64,000 nt of DNA from Diploscapter coronatus (taxonomy: Eukaryota; Nematoda; Chromadorea; Rhabditida; Rhabditidae): assembly GCA_964036155.1 (NCBI GenBank), contig OZ038423.1, positions 73,299,249-73,363,248 of the forward strand. Reading direction: 5' to 3'. This document shows, one piece after another, positions 24,072 through 36,876 of this stretch. Position numbers and translations under genes: made by a program. How positions within the stretch are numbered: position 1 is the first letter of the stretch; every line of letters starts with the position of its first letter. Under the pieces are notes generated by a model. That model made no database searches, was not told where the DNA came from, and saw only the letters and a program-made list of their open reading frames with translations.

Positions 24072-27000
24072 ATGTTCAACGTTGGGTAAATAATTTTTTC
24101 TTTAAACTGCCAAGTCCTAATTCCTGCACAAAGTATAACTTTTCATGCAAGTTACTCTGCGTCTCTGATTTTTGAATTTTGAAAGATAGCCATAAAGGCG
24201 GAGTCCAATTTAGTCATGATAAGATTTTTGAATGAAATATTGAAGTATTCCCGTGGCTTTTGTCTTTTATCATCGGCTATATTGTAGTCTTTCCTTATCA
24301 AGGTTGACCACTCACAAGTCGGCGCCCAAATACAATTCATATTGCTAGTTTGCACTCAATTCGTGTTGGAAACTAAAATTCTTGGAATTAAAATGGTTGA
24401 TGAAAGGTAGTTTGTATTTTCATTTAAAACAAAAAGTTCGGCCCTTTGTAGTTTAGGAAAGATCATTAATTTGTAAAATTGATATTTTTTTATATTTCGA
24501 AGTCTAAAATTCGGTAAATTTACAAAATGGTGGTAAAATTTAACAATTCTTTCCCATTTCAGGAAATTCGCCGGCCGGACAGCCATAATAACGGGCGCGT
24601 CTCGAGGCATCGGCAAGGAAATCGCTCTCAAATTGGCTAAGGTTAGATTTTTATTTATTTGTCATCATTAACAGATGTTTCATTATTACAAAACTTGTTA
24701 ATGTTTTCTGAAACATAGCTAATTTTTATGTAATCAATTCTGGACTAGTCCCAGTTCCTTGTTTTTCTTTGATTTTTTAGAATTTGACAAATGCATACTC
24801 TTTAACAATTGACATTTAAAATGACTCTTATTTCTAGTTTACATGAAACATAAGAAATATAAAAAATGAAATTTGGCAAAGGTGTGACATATTGAATGTG
24901 AAAGTGAGAAAAAAGTGCCTATCTAACCTTACTATTTTATTTTTAGGTTACAATATAATGGGTATTCTAAACAGGCAAATAATCATAGATTCCAAATCAA
25001 GCAATTTCCAGGACGGTGCGAACATCGTAATCGCAGCGAAGACGGCTGCTCCTCATCCGAAGTTGCCGGGGACGATCTACACGGCCGCAGAGGAGATCGA
25101 GAAGGTTGGAGGCAAAGCTCTGCCCTGTGTCGTCGATGTGAGAGATGAGGCTTCTGTGCAGAAGGCCGTCGAGGATGCGGTGAGTCGTTTTCATTTTGTT
25201 GTAAATTCTAAAAAGCGTAAACTAACTTCATGTCATCGTATTCTTTCTATCTTAGTCTAAAATGTAGCATATATCAAACATTTGTTTTTATTTGAGACTT
25301 TTAATTTGATAAAATTTGGGATATTAATTTTAGTAATAGTATTGGTACACTGTATTATTGCTCTTACCATTGAAATGAAACATATTGCCATGAATTTTAC
25401 TATCTAACAAAGTAACGTTGTTTTCAGTGAGATGACTTTTATATTTTCGTTTTATTATCTTGAAACTAGGTGACAATCATTGAAGTTATCCCCTATTTTA
25501 TGCGAACTTTGAAGCAGATTTTCGAAATTTTAGGTGAAGAAATTCGGCGGGATCGACATTCTGATAAACAACGCCTCAGCGATTTCGCTGACGAACACCG
25601 AGGACACCGAGATGAAGCGATACGATCTCATGCACAGCATCAACACCAGAGGCACTTATCTAATGTAAGTCAAAATATCTTTGATTTAATAAAGTTGAAA
25701 TTGCCAATTTATCTATTCACTTGTCTCATGTAGGCGAAAATTTCCTTAACTTGGAAAATTGCAGTATTTTTTCTTTACGTTTCAAAAAATAGGATATTGA
25801 CAGCTTGTAATATGACTTAATAAAGATACCGTTACCAACCTACTATGTGAACTTTGACACCATAATATCCTAAAAATTGAATAAAGTGATCGACGAAATT
25901 CTATTTCATGAAAAAAATAATCTGAAACTTACCTTTCTTCTTATAATGACAGAATTCAGGACCAAAACATGTCTGCCGTATCTGAAGAAGGGCAAAAACC
26001 CGCACGTGCTCAATATCTCGCCGCCTTTGCTGATGGAACCGAGGTAGAATTCCTTTTCATTGACTTTTTTCCATCTTTAATCCATTCTGGCACTCCTCTA
26101 ACAATAGTACTGTTTTATTGAGTGTTTTTGCTCATTTTGAAGCACAGAAAATCTTTATTAGAAATTTCGAGATAGAATTTGCGTGGAAAAGTTTGAACTC
26201 AGATGGTTCGCGAACCACGTTGCATATACGATGGCGAAGTACGGGATGTCGATGTGTGTGCTGGGCCATCACGAAGAGTTCAGACCATTCGGCATCGCTG
26301 TCAATGCGCTGTGGCCTCTTACTGGTACGGAAATTTGCTTGACTTAATTCGGTCCAAACTGGGCTTCAATCAGATTACATTTTTAGTTTTTATTTCTCCA
26401 GCCCCACTAAAAGCCTGCCTAGAGTTAGATTTGGAGAACTTTTTATAACAAAAAGTTACGAAATTAAATGAGCTGCAACTTCCTCTAGGGTCATTCTTTC
26501 AATTCGTTTGTCATGGTAATAAACCTCGCCAATTATTGAATTTTCGTTTTGATGCAAGAATTTCAGCGATTTGGACGGCCGCAATGGACATGTTGAGCGG
26601 AGGTGCGGGGGAGGCTGGATCCAGAAAGGTAAAAATTCGCGATATTTACAAGAAAACGGAGATTGATTGTTTAAATATGTTTTCAATTTTAGTTATATAA
26701 AACGGGGAAACTTGCAATTTAGTTGGTCAAGAGCTGTGTATGCAATATACAAACATTCTAAACCCCTTTCTCTATATAACTGATAAGTAAATTGGAATGA
26801 TTATGTTTCAACTCGACAAGATTAGTGTGCTATTTTGATGAAAAATCGATAGTTGGATCATACAATCTATATAAAATGAATAAATGATAAAAACTTGAAT
26901 ATTTTGAGGCAGACATAATGGCTGACGCAGCATACGCGATTCTGTCGAAGAACAGCCGTGACTGCACGGGCAACTTCTTCATCGACGAGGACATCCTCAG

Positions 27001-28581
27001 ACAGGCCGGCGTGACCGACTTCAGCAAGTACGACTGCGTTCCGGGTAGGCCATTAATCCGTTAGTCTTGTGTAAGACTAGTTTCGAGCTTCACATTGAAA
27101 ACGATGTCTTTGGTGCTTTTTCATATACGTTTCGGCAAATTGATGGGAAAAAATGTTGAAATTTCACGAAGTTATTTGAAACATAGTCCTGAGAAATATC
27201 ATATTTCTGGCACGTTTTACAAGCTTCTGAAAACAGATAAATTTTGAAAAGTTGAACCACTCGATAATCGTCTTCGGATGCCATTCACACTTGTTGACTC
27301 GTAAACTAGAATGGTCATGAAGAACATGAGAAGAATTCTCGAGGTTATAAATGTTATTTTATTTTCAGGCGCTCCTCTCTCGCCCGACTTCTTCATTCCA
27401 GATGGGAAGTATCAGGACGAGTTCATTCAAAACGATAAGAGGAAGAAGAGTCAGGATTCCATGAAGAGCGTCGTTTCCGAGACTGACATTCAGCAGGTTG
27501 GAAACTTGAAATACTGAAAAATGCCCCGAAGTGTCTAAATAGTTTCTTTCTCGAAAATTCCTGTAGAACATTATTTCAGGTACTTGAAAGGAGCAAACCA
27601 TTCATCAACGATGAAGTCATCGGCAAACTCAAAGCCGTCTACCTCTTCAAACTTACTGGTGAGATTTTTGGAATAACCTACAAATGATCACTTGACAAAT
27701 CTAGTAGTCTATATTGAACGTTCGAAACGTATTTTGAGTATTTATTTATTTCGATTTTTAAGAACTATGCAACAGTATCAATATTGTAGATTCAGAAAAG
27801 TTATTGATATGCGCAAAATTAGAAACATATAAAGAAGGTTGTGTTCTAGGAAAGTGATTATTCGACTTTAGGTGACAAGGAGCGTTACGTAGTGCTGGAC
27901 GTGAAGAGCTCCCCAGGCGGCATCCGAATGGTGCAGAGCCCCATCGAGGGGGCCAATTGCACGTTAGTTAATTCCGAGTTAATCCTTATTTAACTAATCA
28001 AACTTATTTTTCTCATTCTAAATTTATATATTCGATGAAACATCATCTTTGGGAATTACAAACTTGCTGCAATGATTTTTGTCTTATAATCGCAACTAAA
28101 GACGATTGCGTCGAAAGACCGATGAAAGAGATCTGTCGGAAGGTCCTTCCGAGACTCGCAAATAGCAGGAATTTGAAACCTAACCAGCAATCGATATGTG
28201 TGTGCTCTTTCTATTCAATGTTCCTACAGAATGACCCTCGCCCTGGAAGACTTCCTGCCCCTGTTCACCGGCAAGCTCTCGGCCCAATCGGCCTTCCTCA
28301 CCAAGAAGCTAAAAATCCAGGGCGAAATCGACAAGGCGCTCAAACTCGAGGGATTCTTGAAACAGGTCGGTTCGGTTGTTTTTTCGGAAATTTTCGTCCT
28401 ATTTTTGCATGAAATGTAACCATGTTGATTTAGATGTTTTTTTTTTATAAATGTTTCATTAACGTGCCTTTGAAATGATATGCAATATCGATAGAATTCA
28501 TCTATAGCATCAACTAAATCTAAAAAAAATGCTTTGCTTTTCTAGCCCTTCACAATTTTGCAGATGACGCGCGCGCTCTAG
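24072..28581 (+). CDS. dhs-6: Hydroxysteroid dehydrogenase-like 2 (SDR + SCP2), 415 aa, 13 exons
   Basis: Ortholog of human HSDL2 / C. elegans dhs-6, a short-chain dehydrogenase fused to a sterol-carrier-protein-2 domain, linked to fatty-acid metabolism in peroxisomes or mitochondria. Exons: 24072-24085, 24563-24641, 25012-25179, 25534-25664, 25960-26043, 26203-26324, 26567-26628, 26909-27044, 27369-27496, 27580-27658, 27872-27962, 28230-28365, 28564-28581. SDR motifs: TAIITGASRGIGKEIALK (cofactor TGxxxGIG), DVRDE, ILINNAS (NNA), NISPPL, YTMAKYGMS (catalytic YxxxK), and the HSDL2-type KTAAPHPKLPGTIYTAAEEIE. The SCP2 domain (~300-410) includes KERYVVLDVKSSPGG and MTLALEDFLPLFTGKLSAQSAF. The protein ends FLKQMTRAL, whereas human HSDL2 ends with the PTS1 ARL; RAL is not a standard PTS1. 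Confidence 0.93.
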
Positions 28582-29815
28582 GACGACGATGCGAAACGAC
28601 TGAAGCCCGTCAACGAGTCGCATTAGTTCCTTTCACTCATTGCACGAATGCACACTTTTGCCGTAAATCACAAAATTCCTTGTTTTCGTGTAAATAACCA
28701 TAATCTATATCTTTTTTTCGAATTTTAGCGAAAACTTCAATTTAATGAGGATATCCTGCATTCTTCATGACTTGATTTTCTCTGACCTGTCCTTTACCCA
28801 GTTTTATGGTGTGATGGTGCTTTTTGTTTTATCGTCCTTTAACTAAAATGTTTTTAAATGTTCTCAGAAATAAAATTTTAGAAAAATAGATATTTTTAGG
28901 TCAACAAAGCCAGCAAAATCTGAAGCTCAAATGCTAATATCGATTGGATTTGGTCGTTAAATTGCGATGATTTTGTAAATATTTGAATCGCACAAGCTGA
29001 GATTACTTTGTAGAAATTGCAAATTACTATAATTTATAAGTTTTATCTTGAAAGTTATTTTTATTCATTCATTGAATAAAGTCTGAATTATTATCGTTGT
29101 TTCCATTGTTTCACAAGAAAATAGGTAAGGCAACGCAATTTGAAATCACAGACGAGAGATAAGTTCGAGAAGAAAGATCCGAGAAAACAATCAAAGGAAA
29201 ATGATAAAAAAGATGCTAGAGGGATGAAGGACCTATAATAATAGGCGTTGATACAGTAATTTTTCACGATAAAGAGTAAGAATAAAAATCTACCTAGAAT
29301 AATTTATTACTGTTATCAACTCCTCCTTGGCATGAATCGAGTAGGAAAAACGGTTTAAATTATCTCCAGAGCATACTGTAACTCCTATGAAATTATAGTA
29401 TACGCTAAAAATGGTATACAGTATGTAAAAAGCAATGCAAATATAGCTTCGGTTCTCAAGAATAAGCTGTAAGAAAAAGAAAAATCTAGACCAAACCCCA
29501 CGAAAGAAGACTAGTAGAGGTTAAAATAGAGCATTAGAGAAGTATCACTCACAGTAGAAATAAATATTTGAAATCACATTGATAACGAAAAAATAAATTA
29601 GCTCTCAACAATTCCGTTCAACCGCTACAATAGCGATATTATGCCTACCCAGAAAGAACAAACAAACATTACCTACTGTCTAGTATGAACGCTTTTACTA
29701 CCCAAAATATTTCGATAAACTTCTATATTAAAAATATTTTTAATAATTTAATTGACGCATTGATGCACTTATTGAAAAAATTTTAAAAAGCCTATCTGAT
29801 ATGGTGGAGTTCGAG
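28582..29815. other. Intergenic, convergent 3' ends
   Basis: About 1.2 kb between the dhs-6 and PIGW stop codons, AT-rich. I see no exon, RNA gene or repeat that I can support. Confidence 0.5.
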
Positions 29816-32800
29816 TTATCGTCGTTTCGGATGTTTTTTGTATGCTTCATAGATTTTCGGAGCGAAGAAGAAGATAGCGTGCAAAATGAAGAGATACGAG
29901 AAGACGAGAGCGAATGCAGAAAAGGTGTCCATCGAGTGGGTGTTGAACAAAAAGTTTGCCTGCAAATAAGTTATCAATAAAAATGAAATGTTTCTATCAG
30001 GGACGAGTGAAATTTCCACTTTTATCGACTAGTTCCGCAGATTTCGTTTCGGTAAATTCCGAAAAACAGTTACAATTTTCCCTCCTTTTCATATTAGGAA
30101 ATTTGAAGGAAAGATAAAGATATTTTTAAAAGCAACTAAAAATGAAGGAAAAATCTCACCAATCCAGTCATCAAATTCGACAGCAGGAAGACCCAAAGAC
30201 CGGCATCGTTGATGGAAACTGCGAGGCAGGGAGACACAGAGTCCCAGGGCCCGTCTGAGATACTTTCTTTAGAATAATACAAATTTCGTTGCGAGAACAT
30301 GAAATTACCAAATATTTTCATCAACTATATTTCATGAAACCTATTGAATACTTTTCATTCGTTTTGAACTAGAAAAACGTTAGAATAATTGAGAGCCGGC
30401 TTGATTACGGATAATAAAGATTTCTTGAAGCGTATAAAATGTATGAATTTACCTCCAGTAAAATTGGGAATTCTCGAGATCCAAGCGAACAAGGTGATGC
30501 TTTGCGTGATGACGAAAATGCCAACTGTGATCGAGCTCAGATATAACTGAAATTAGTTTTTTTGCAGTTTAAAAATTACAGGATGAAGGAAAAACTGACC
30601 TGCGAAAAAATGTAGGGAATATTGACGACCCGTCGCGAGGGAGCGCCGATGAAATGTTCGGAGAAAAGTTGGCAGAGCAGAAAAAATCCTGCATAGAAGA
30701 AAAACGACACTCCGGAACTAATGTAGTACCGAATACGCATTCTGAAGATAGCCGTGAATAAATTTAAAGAAGGTACAAATCTAACTGTGAATCGATAAAT
30801 CACTTCGTTGAAAATTCAGCTAAATGAGGATGAAATGAAACTTATGAAAAATTTCTCGATTTGAAATTGGCAATACACTTCATGAAGAATCATTCGATTT
30901 AGAAAATTATGCCAAATTATAACAAGAAATAAAAAAAACAAACTCAATAGCATACAAAATAATGTATGCTTACATTAATCAACTGAAACGTATCTCAAAA
31001 TATCTTTTATAAAATGTAAAAATTACCCCTGCGGTGCAGAGTCTTTGGCCACGAACATGGCCCCGTAGTAGATGCACAAATAGCCGACCAAGGACACGAG
31101 TCCCTCGATGTTCGCCGTGATCAAATTCTCCCTCTTATTTTCGCCGAACAAAATCCAGTCCTGCAACATCTCGATATAAAGTTTGTAGATAACTATGACG
31201 GAGTATCCCAACATTCGAAAACACAAGCTTGTAGGAAATAAATACGGGGAAAAAGACACCATCGAGTTTAGCTAGTTTCTTTTTTTATCTAATAGTAAGA
31301 ATTATAAGTGCAATTTGCAAATGAAGAAACAATTTTTTAAATTTACCTGGAATTGGCACTTGGTTAAAAGCATGTGATGCGCGACGCCGAGAATCAACGC
31401 GACTATCAAAGGATGATTTCGGGGAATGATTTTGTTGGCTAGCTGAAATTTTGCACTTTTAATAATATTTTTTTTGTTTAAATTGTTACAAATAAAATTT
31501 CATATCAAGCGACTTCCTCTAGACGGTTCATCATTTGAAGTATTCAAAATATCAAATAAACCACTTCTGAAACATATTCTTTGTGAGTTAGAAAAGCACC
31601 TTGAGAATAGCGAAAGTGAAGAAGAAGTTCCAGTGGATGCCGTACTCGGTGATGTGTTGAGGATAGTCGAGCAGAGCGAGGGAAACAGTGCGGAGCAGAC
31701 CGATCACAGGCAGCACCACGAATGACTGAAGATACCACGGGGCGTGTCTGCAAATTAAATAAGTTTTACGAAAAGTATTTCTATTCGAAGGAGAAGTAAA
31801 TATGATCCAAGCTTTGGAATCATCTGATTCTGTTATAAACATTCTTCATACGCTTTAACAAACCTATCAAAATTATAGCTTAATTTTTCACATACCCTGG
31901 GTTTGTGACAATTTATCAAAAAAGTTCAGAACGAAAATCAACCGACCTATGCGCTTTTGGTTGGTGTCCAGCAATTTGATGGAAATGCCTCGAGTAGAAC
32001 GTCCCCACCGCGAGTGCAGCCACGAAGTGAGAGACTCCAGTGTCCATCAGACTGTGGCCTGTCGTCTCCGTCTTCGCGAAGCGACGCGGAAAGATGGGCA
32101 CGTCCACGGCCAGAATCGCGATCACCACTGTTAGCATCAGGAAAAATCTAAATTAACATTTTCTTTGAAATTATTTCTCGTAAAACAAGCGTTCGGTGTA
32201 CTGTTTTTTATGAAAAAATAAACGAAAATATTCTATTTGTGAAACATAACACAATTCTTAATGTCAATTTTAGAAATTGTAAAGGAAAGAATTGTAGCCT
32301 ATTAAAGTGCTAAAAGAAATACCATTTTTGAAACAAACAAAAACCGCTCTTTCAGACGATTTGTCACGATTTACTTTTCTTACAAAATATTATACTCGGA
32401 CCTGGAATAGTTGAGGAACATCGTGGGTTGGTGCGCGTCGTCGAGGATCATGTGCAGTGCGTGGCGCATCGGCAGACGCTCCGTGCAGCCCCAAGTCTCG
32501 AAGACGATGAACGTCGAGATCAGCACGATTAGCACTGTCAGGGCTGGAAAGATACAACATTCAGCAGAAATATTTTAATAGAAAGAAATGCTTTGTCGGA
32601 ATTCTGGGGCTCAAATAATTGAAATTCTCGCTTCTTCAACATGTAAATTTCGAAAAATCATACCGAGTAAAATCCAGTGCAAATGCGATGACAAAATCGT
32701 GAAGCCGAGAAGAAGGGGCACGCAGAGAATCGCGAAATCCAACGCGAATTTCAGACTGAAAAAGTAATTTAAAAGTGAACAAAGTTCAACAAATTACCAA

Positions 32801-33254
32801 AGCAGTCGATTTGAAGTGTTGAAGGGTCTGCCGAGGAAGAGCCATGGGACGAGCAGGTTGCGCACGAGGCACGAGGCCAGGCCGATCAGCTGGATTATGA
32901 AGATCTGGAAAAGACATTTCTGATAAGTTTCACGAAGGGCAATATTCTAGCAAAATCCGTGAACAATTCAAATGCTGCAACGAGTTGAAAATGCAGCAGA
33001 AAATAATTCAAGTATGCTTCAAATTTTTATGAGTGGAGAAGTTGTTCTTTGCCCTAGCTAAAAGCTTTTATTTGGGATATTCTACAAAAAAATCATGTTC
33101 TTCGTTCATTATTGAAAATGCTTTATTTTTATTAAATTAAAAATTACGATAATTGTGAGCGTCAACGAAAAAACCTGCTTACTTCACTCTGCGGCCCTCC
33201 CGTGGTGTTCGAGACGAACTTCGCATGCGCCTCGTGTGGATTCGCATAGCTCAT
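29816..33254 (-). CDS. PIGW / GWT1, GPI-anchor inositol acyltransferase, 488 aa, 12 exons
   Basis: ER multipass enzyme that acylates the inositol of GlcN-PI early in GPI-anchor synthesis. Exons (gene order): 33183-33254, 32798-32904, 32664-32755, 32402-32543, 31947-32147, 31600-31747, 31347-31442, 31027-31160, 30600-30741, 30453-30546, 30160-30254, 29816-29959. Family signatures: KFVSNTTGG near the N-terminus, [17 protein letters not shown]...SLMDTGV (the PIGW hallmark), [42 protein letters not shown], and LLSNLMTGL near the C-terminus. At least ten hydrophobic segments are visible. The protein ends in a basic tail, [11 protein letters not shown], which resembles a KKxx-like ER-retrieval signal but is not canonical. 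An unpaired acceptor (TTTTACAG) ends 6 bp before the ATG, as expected for a downstream operon gene receiving a spliced leader. The upstream gene on the same strand is sqv-2, 295 bp away. Confidence 0.92.
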
Positions 33255-33549
33255 GCGCGCTCTGTAAAACATCATAATTAAAAAAGGGGGGAAAATCAGA
33301 TATTCGATAGAATTCGACTAGTTCAGCTAATTTAAACTAAACTACAGAACTAAAACCTGAGATCATTTATTCGTCATTTGCTATGGAAAATAGCACCCCA
33401 AAAATCACAGAAAAAACCCATCAATAATAAGTCGTCTTCGATTTTGCAACCTAAAACCCGTCAAAATGTGATGCAATTTGGCAATGAAAGTAATAAGAAC
33501 ATGATAAAATAAATAAATCGAAAGAAAAATGAAATTAAAATCATAAAAA

Positions 33550-35772
33550 TCACGGAACGTCAGAAGAGTTCATCCGATGACAGCATTCTGAAGGAGGCAC
33601 CGACCAATCGTAGACATAGGAGGCGCGGTATCTGAAAAATGCGAATTTTACATTTTTCAGAATTTACTTTTTTATGTAAAAAAAAAGTATTAGAAACATC
33701 CGTATACAATACCTATCTAGTTTGAATCAAGTTTCCTCTAAATTTCTAAGTTGAGGAAATAAATTGCTACCTGAACTCCCTCTCGCAAAGTGCCCCTGTC
33801 CCCTTGATGTTATTGTAGAGTTGTTCAAGTTCTTTGGGTGACTTCTTGTGCGTGATGATGTATCGATTGCTGCAGCCACGCGACACCCATTCTGTGTCGA
33901 ATCGAGGGTCGTGCACGTATTTCACGTCCAAGCCTGAAAAAATCGAAAAATTAGATAAGTTTCAAGGAAAATTCAAATATATTGTCAAAATTGTTGACGC
34001 AATAGCTTAATTCTAATTTTTTCTTTATAATTCAAAAGACCTCGAGTTGACATGAAATTCATATGAATCAAGAACGATATTATTATCTCAAAATCGTGAA
34101 CAGAGCTAATTTTCAGTAAGAAAAACCAACCCGCAAGCCACGCTCCAACCGAAACGTCTTCATTTTTGTACATTTTGAGGAGATGCGCATTTGTGGCCAG
34201 ATACTGGACGAGCTGCTTCGAAAGGACGTAGCCGCCTCCTAACTGAAAGATTTTCTTTTTTTTAAATTTTACATTTAATAAATCAATAAATTAGTTTTCG
34301 GACAAAGACTAATTCTTGGAACAATTATGAAATTCAAAAAGTTGAAAAATGCGCAATTCATAGAAAACTTGAAACATACCTGATACGGTAGATATCGATC
34401 GCAGAGAATCCAATCGGACTCTCTCCATTTGCCTTTGCGGATTGGCTTCGCGCGACCATCCAAAAAGCCCCAGTAGAGTCGTTCGTGACGAAAGTCCAAA
34501 AGGGAGCTCAGCAAGGAACCGATCCGGACGAAGGAATCGGAATCTACCTGAAATGCTACTTGTAAATTTTTGAAATTTTAGGAGGAAAAGAAATATGTTC
34601 CAGAGATTAGTAATAACGAAAACATTTACTTATAATTTAGTATATCTGGAATTCGGATAGAAGAAACTAGTTCTAAAAGCTTTAAAAATAGAAGGTAAAT
34701 TTGACCTTGAGCAGATATTGAGCGTCGAAATTCTCGTGGGCGAATTGAATGGAGCTGAGGGTCTTCCTGGCCAATCCCGAATAGCTCTCCTCCAGAGTAG
34801 TCAACAAAGCCAAATCCCCGAACTCCTTCTGCTCGGAATTCAAAGTGTCCAACTCAGACTGACTGAAGAGTTTATTTTTATAGTAAATCAATTTTCAAAT
34901 CAAAAAAGTTAATTTTTCATATGGTCCTGGAGGAACCGGTAAATCGAATGAAGTATGGTGAATAACGTTTGAGGAAGAGGTGAAACATACTTTTCACATA
35001 ATTTAACGAAAAGCTCAACGAACCTTAGTCCCTTGACCCCGACAGGGAAAATGTGGTCCACGACGTGTCTTGGTTTAGCGGTCAGCTTCAGCCAGGTGTT
35101 GCGTATCGTATTTCTGAAAAATCTCCTTTCTATATTGAAGAATAGGGTTTGAAAACTGGCAGAATAGTTTTAATTTCAACAAGTCTGACCTGACCATAGT
35201 GTCGTTCGGGGATGACATGATCACAATCAGCAGGTAGGTGGACGGTTTTGTCTTCGAAGGCAATTCTCCATGGGATTGCAGCGCTGAAAAACAATTTTCA
35301 GGTAACTCAATTAAAATCTCAGAAAATAACATCAAAAGATTTCACGACAATGAAAATTTTCGATTTTCTACCCTAATCTATGTCCAATACCTGAGTTGTT
35401 TCAAAAATCACTCACCATCAGAGTGAAAATATGAGAATTACTGTCACTTAAAAAGCCAAAGAAGAGACAAACCTTGAGCAGTTTTGTGAATCTGAGGCGA
35501 TTCCAAGTCGCAGCTGCACCCGTAATAGACGATCAGTGTGCAGACCACACAGACAGAGACTGCAACTAGCAGGTAGATCTTAAAAGTTACTGTATTCAAA
35601 ATGACGTATTTTCCAAGGATTAATTTTTGGAAGATTGACAAAAACAACTGTTTGAAATGAAATTGTTCTGCCAAATATACAGATCGATGAGATAAAATAA
35701 TCAATCAAATTGAGCAGCATATAAATTTTTAGATTATGGTACCTGCAGAAATCCTGTTGATGAAGATCGCAT
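33550..35772 (-). CDS. sqv-2: Galactosyltransferase II of proteoglycan linker (B3GALT6 type), 333 aa, 9 exons
   Basis: Golgi type II membrane enzyme adding the second galactose of the glycosaminoglycan linker tetrasaccharide (C. elegans SQV-2, human B3GALT6). Exons (gene order): 35743-35772, 35473-35578, 35190-35283, 35024-35113, 34706-34862, 34380-34547, 34131-34242, 33771-33933, 33550-33631. It starts [10 protein letters not shown], then a single signal-anchor ([20 protein letters not shown]), and a GT31 domain: [36 protein letters not shown] (the DxD metal site; DSD here, DDD in vertebrates), [28 protein letters not shown] (catalytic EDV), and [23 protein letters not shown], which is specific to the B3GALT6 branch. 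It is the first gene of a likely two-gene operon with PIGW. Confidence 0.92.
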
Positions 35773-36876
35773 CGTTTATCACTTTACTTTATCAATCTAC
35801 CATCGAATTATCCGCTCATTTGGCCTGAATCTGCAAATTTCAACACATTTTCAATTTCTTGCAAAGTTCAGATATCTCATTGGTCAGGAACCACAATTTT
35901 CATGTTTCTTTAATGTTTTGACGAAGAATCGTTTATTGTCACTACTCACAAATACACGGCAGAAACGATTTTCTGGAAAAAAAATCACGAAAGCTTCATT
36001 AGAACTCGAGAAATTACGATAGGGTTTTTTAAGGAAAAATGATAATAAAACTGCTGTACAAAGATAGAGTTTCAATTTTTTTGCAAAAAATTAAAACAGG
36101 TTTCTAATCAACTCGACTACTTGACCCACGAATAAAGTATACTGACGTTAATTTGAAAAAGAACCATCCAAAAGGTGAAATTTTTGGAGCTGTATATGCA
36201 TTTTCCATGTCTGAAATGAACTTTATGGACAAAAACGAAACCCAGTAAATAAGATGAAAAAATCACAGATCGGAATCAGGGCTACGCGAAGTCAAAATAA
36301 TTTTTTTTTTAATTCGAAGTCGAAGCCTCGCACAGCCCTGATCGGAATTCTTTTAGAAGAGAAATCAGAAAATTTGATCAAATTAATAAAAAAAATAGAT
36401 CTTTTGATCAAATATCCCGAATTTTAACAAAAAATCTACTAAATTCTCATTGGACTGAACGAATCTTGACATCAATTTTTCAAATTTTTAACCGGGCTTT
36501 TTAAATGAAAAAGACTAATTGATAGAGCCTACTCTTTTATACACTTAGGAAAAATCTAACGAGAATTTTCAGAGAAACATTCATTTGGTGAAAAACGGTC
36601 ACGGAATTGGGAATTGTTTTTCGAGTGGAGATTTCATCGAAGAAAATTATCAGTTTTGGCTGGGTCTTGCAATTCACACGAGTCTAGATATTTCTAATCA
36701 GAATCATTTTAAACGTAGACCTCTGAAAATTGCTTGATTTTCAGCATTTTTAAAGATTTGAGATACTCTAGTTTTTACAGAAATCTTTCCAAATGCTAAA
36801 ATAGGCTGATAAAATGGTGTCGAATTGGAGGAATGATGAGATTTAATCAGCGATTTTCCTAGACGGTTCTATGGGT
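35773..36876. other. Intergenic, promoter side of sqv-2 and 3' side of ubc-26
   Basis: 1.1 kb between two minus-strand genes. It holds one short palindromic hAT-like MITE (annotated separately at 36277-36340). Otherwise AT-rich sequence with no exon. Confidence 0.5.
36277..36340. mobile_element. Short palindromic hAT-like MITE with perfect 8-bp target duplication
   Basis: A 64-bp element with inverted ends CAGGGCT (36277-36283) and AGCCCTG (36334-36340), flanked on both sides by the identical 8-mer ATCGGAAT (36269-36276 and 36341-36348). An 8-bp target duplication and CAGGG ends are the hAT hallmark. No coding capacity, so it is non-autonomous. Confidence 0.75.

Noticed and set aside
31474..31725. 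Acidic 83-aa plus-strand ORF
   Set aside because: Antisense shadow of a PIGW exon.
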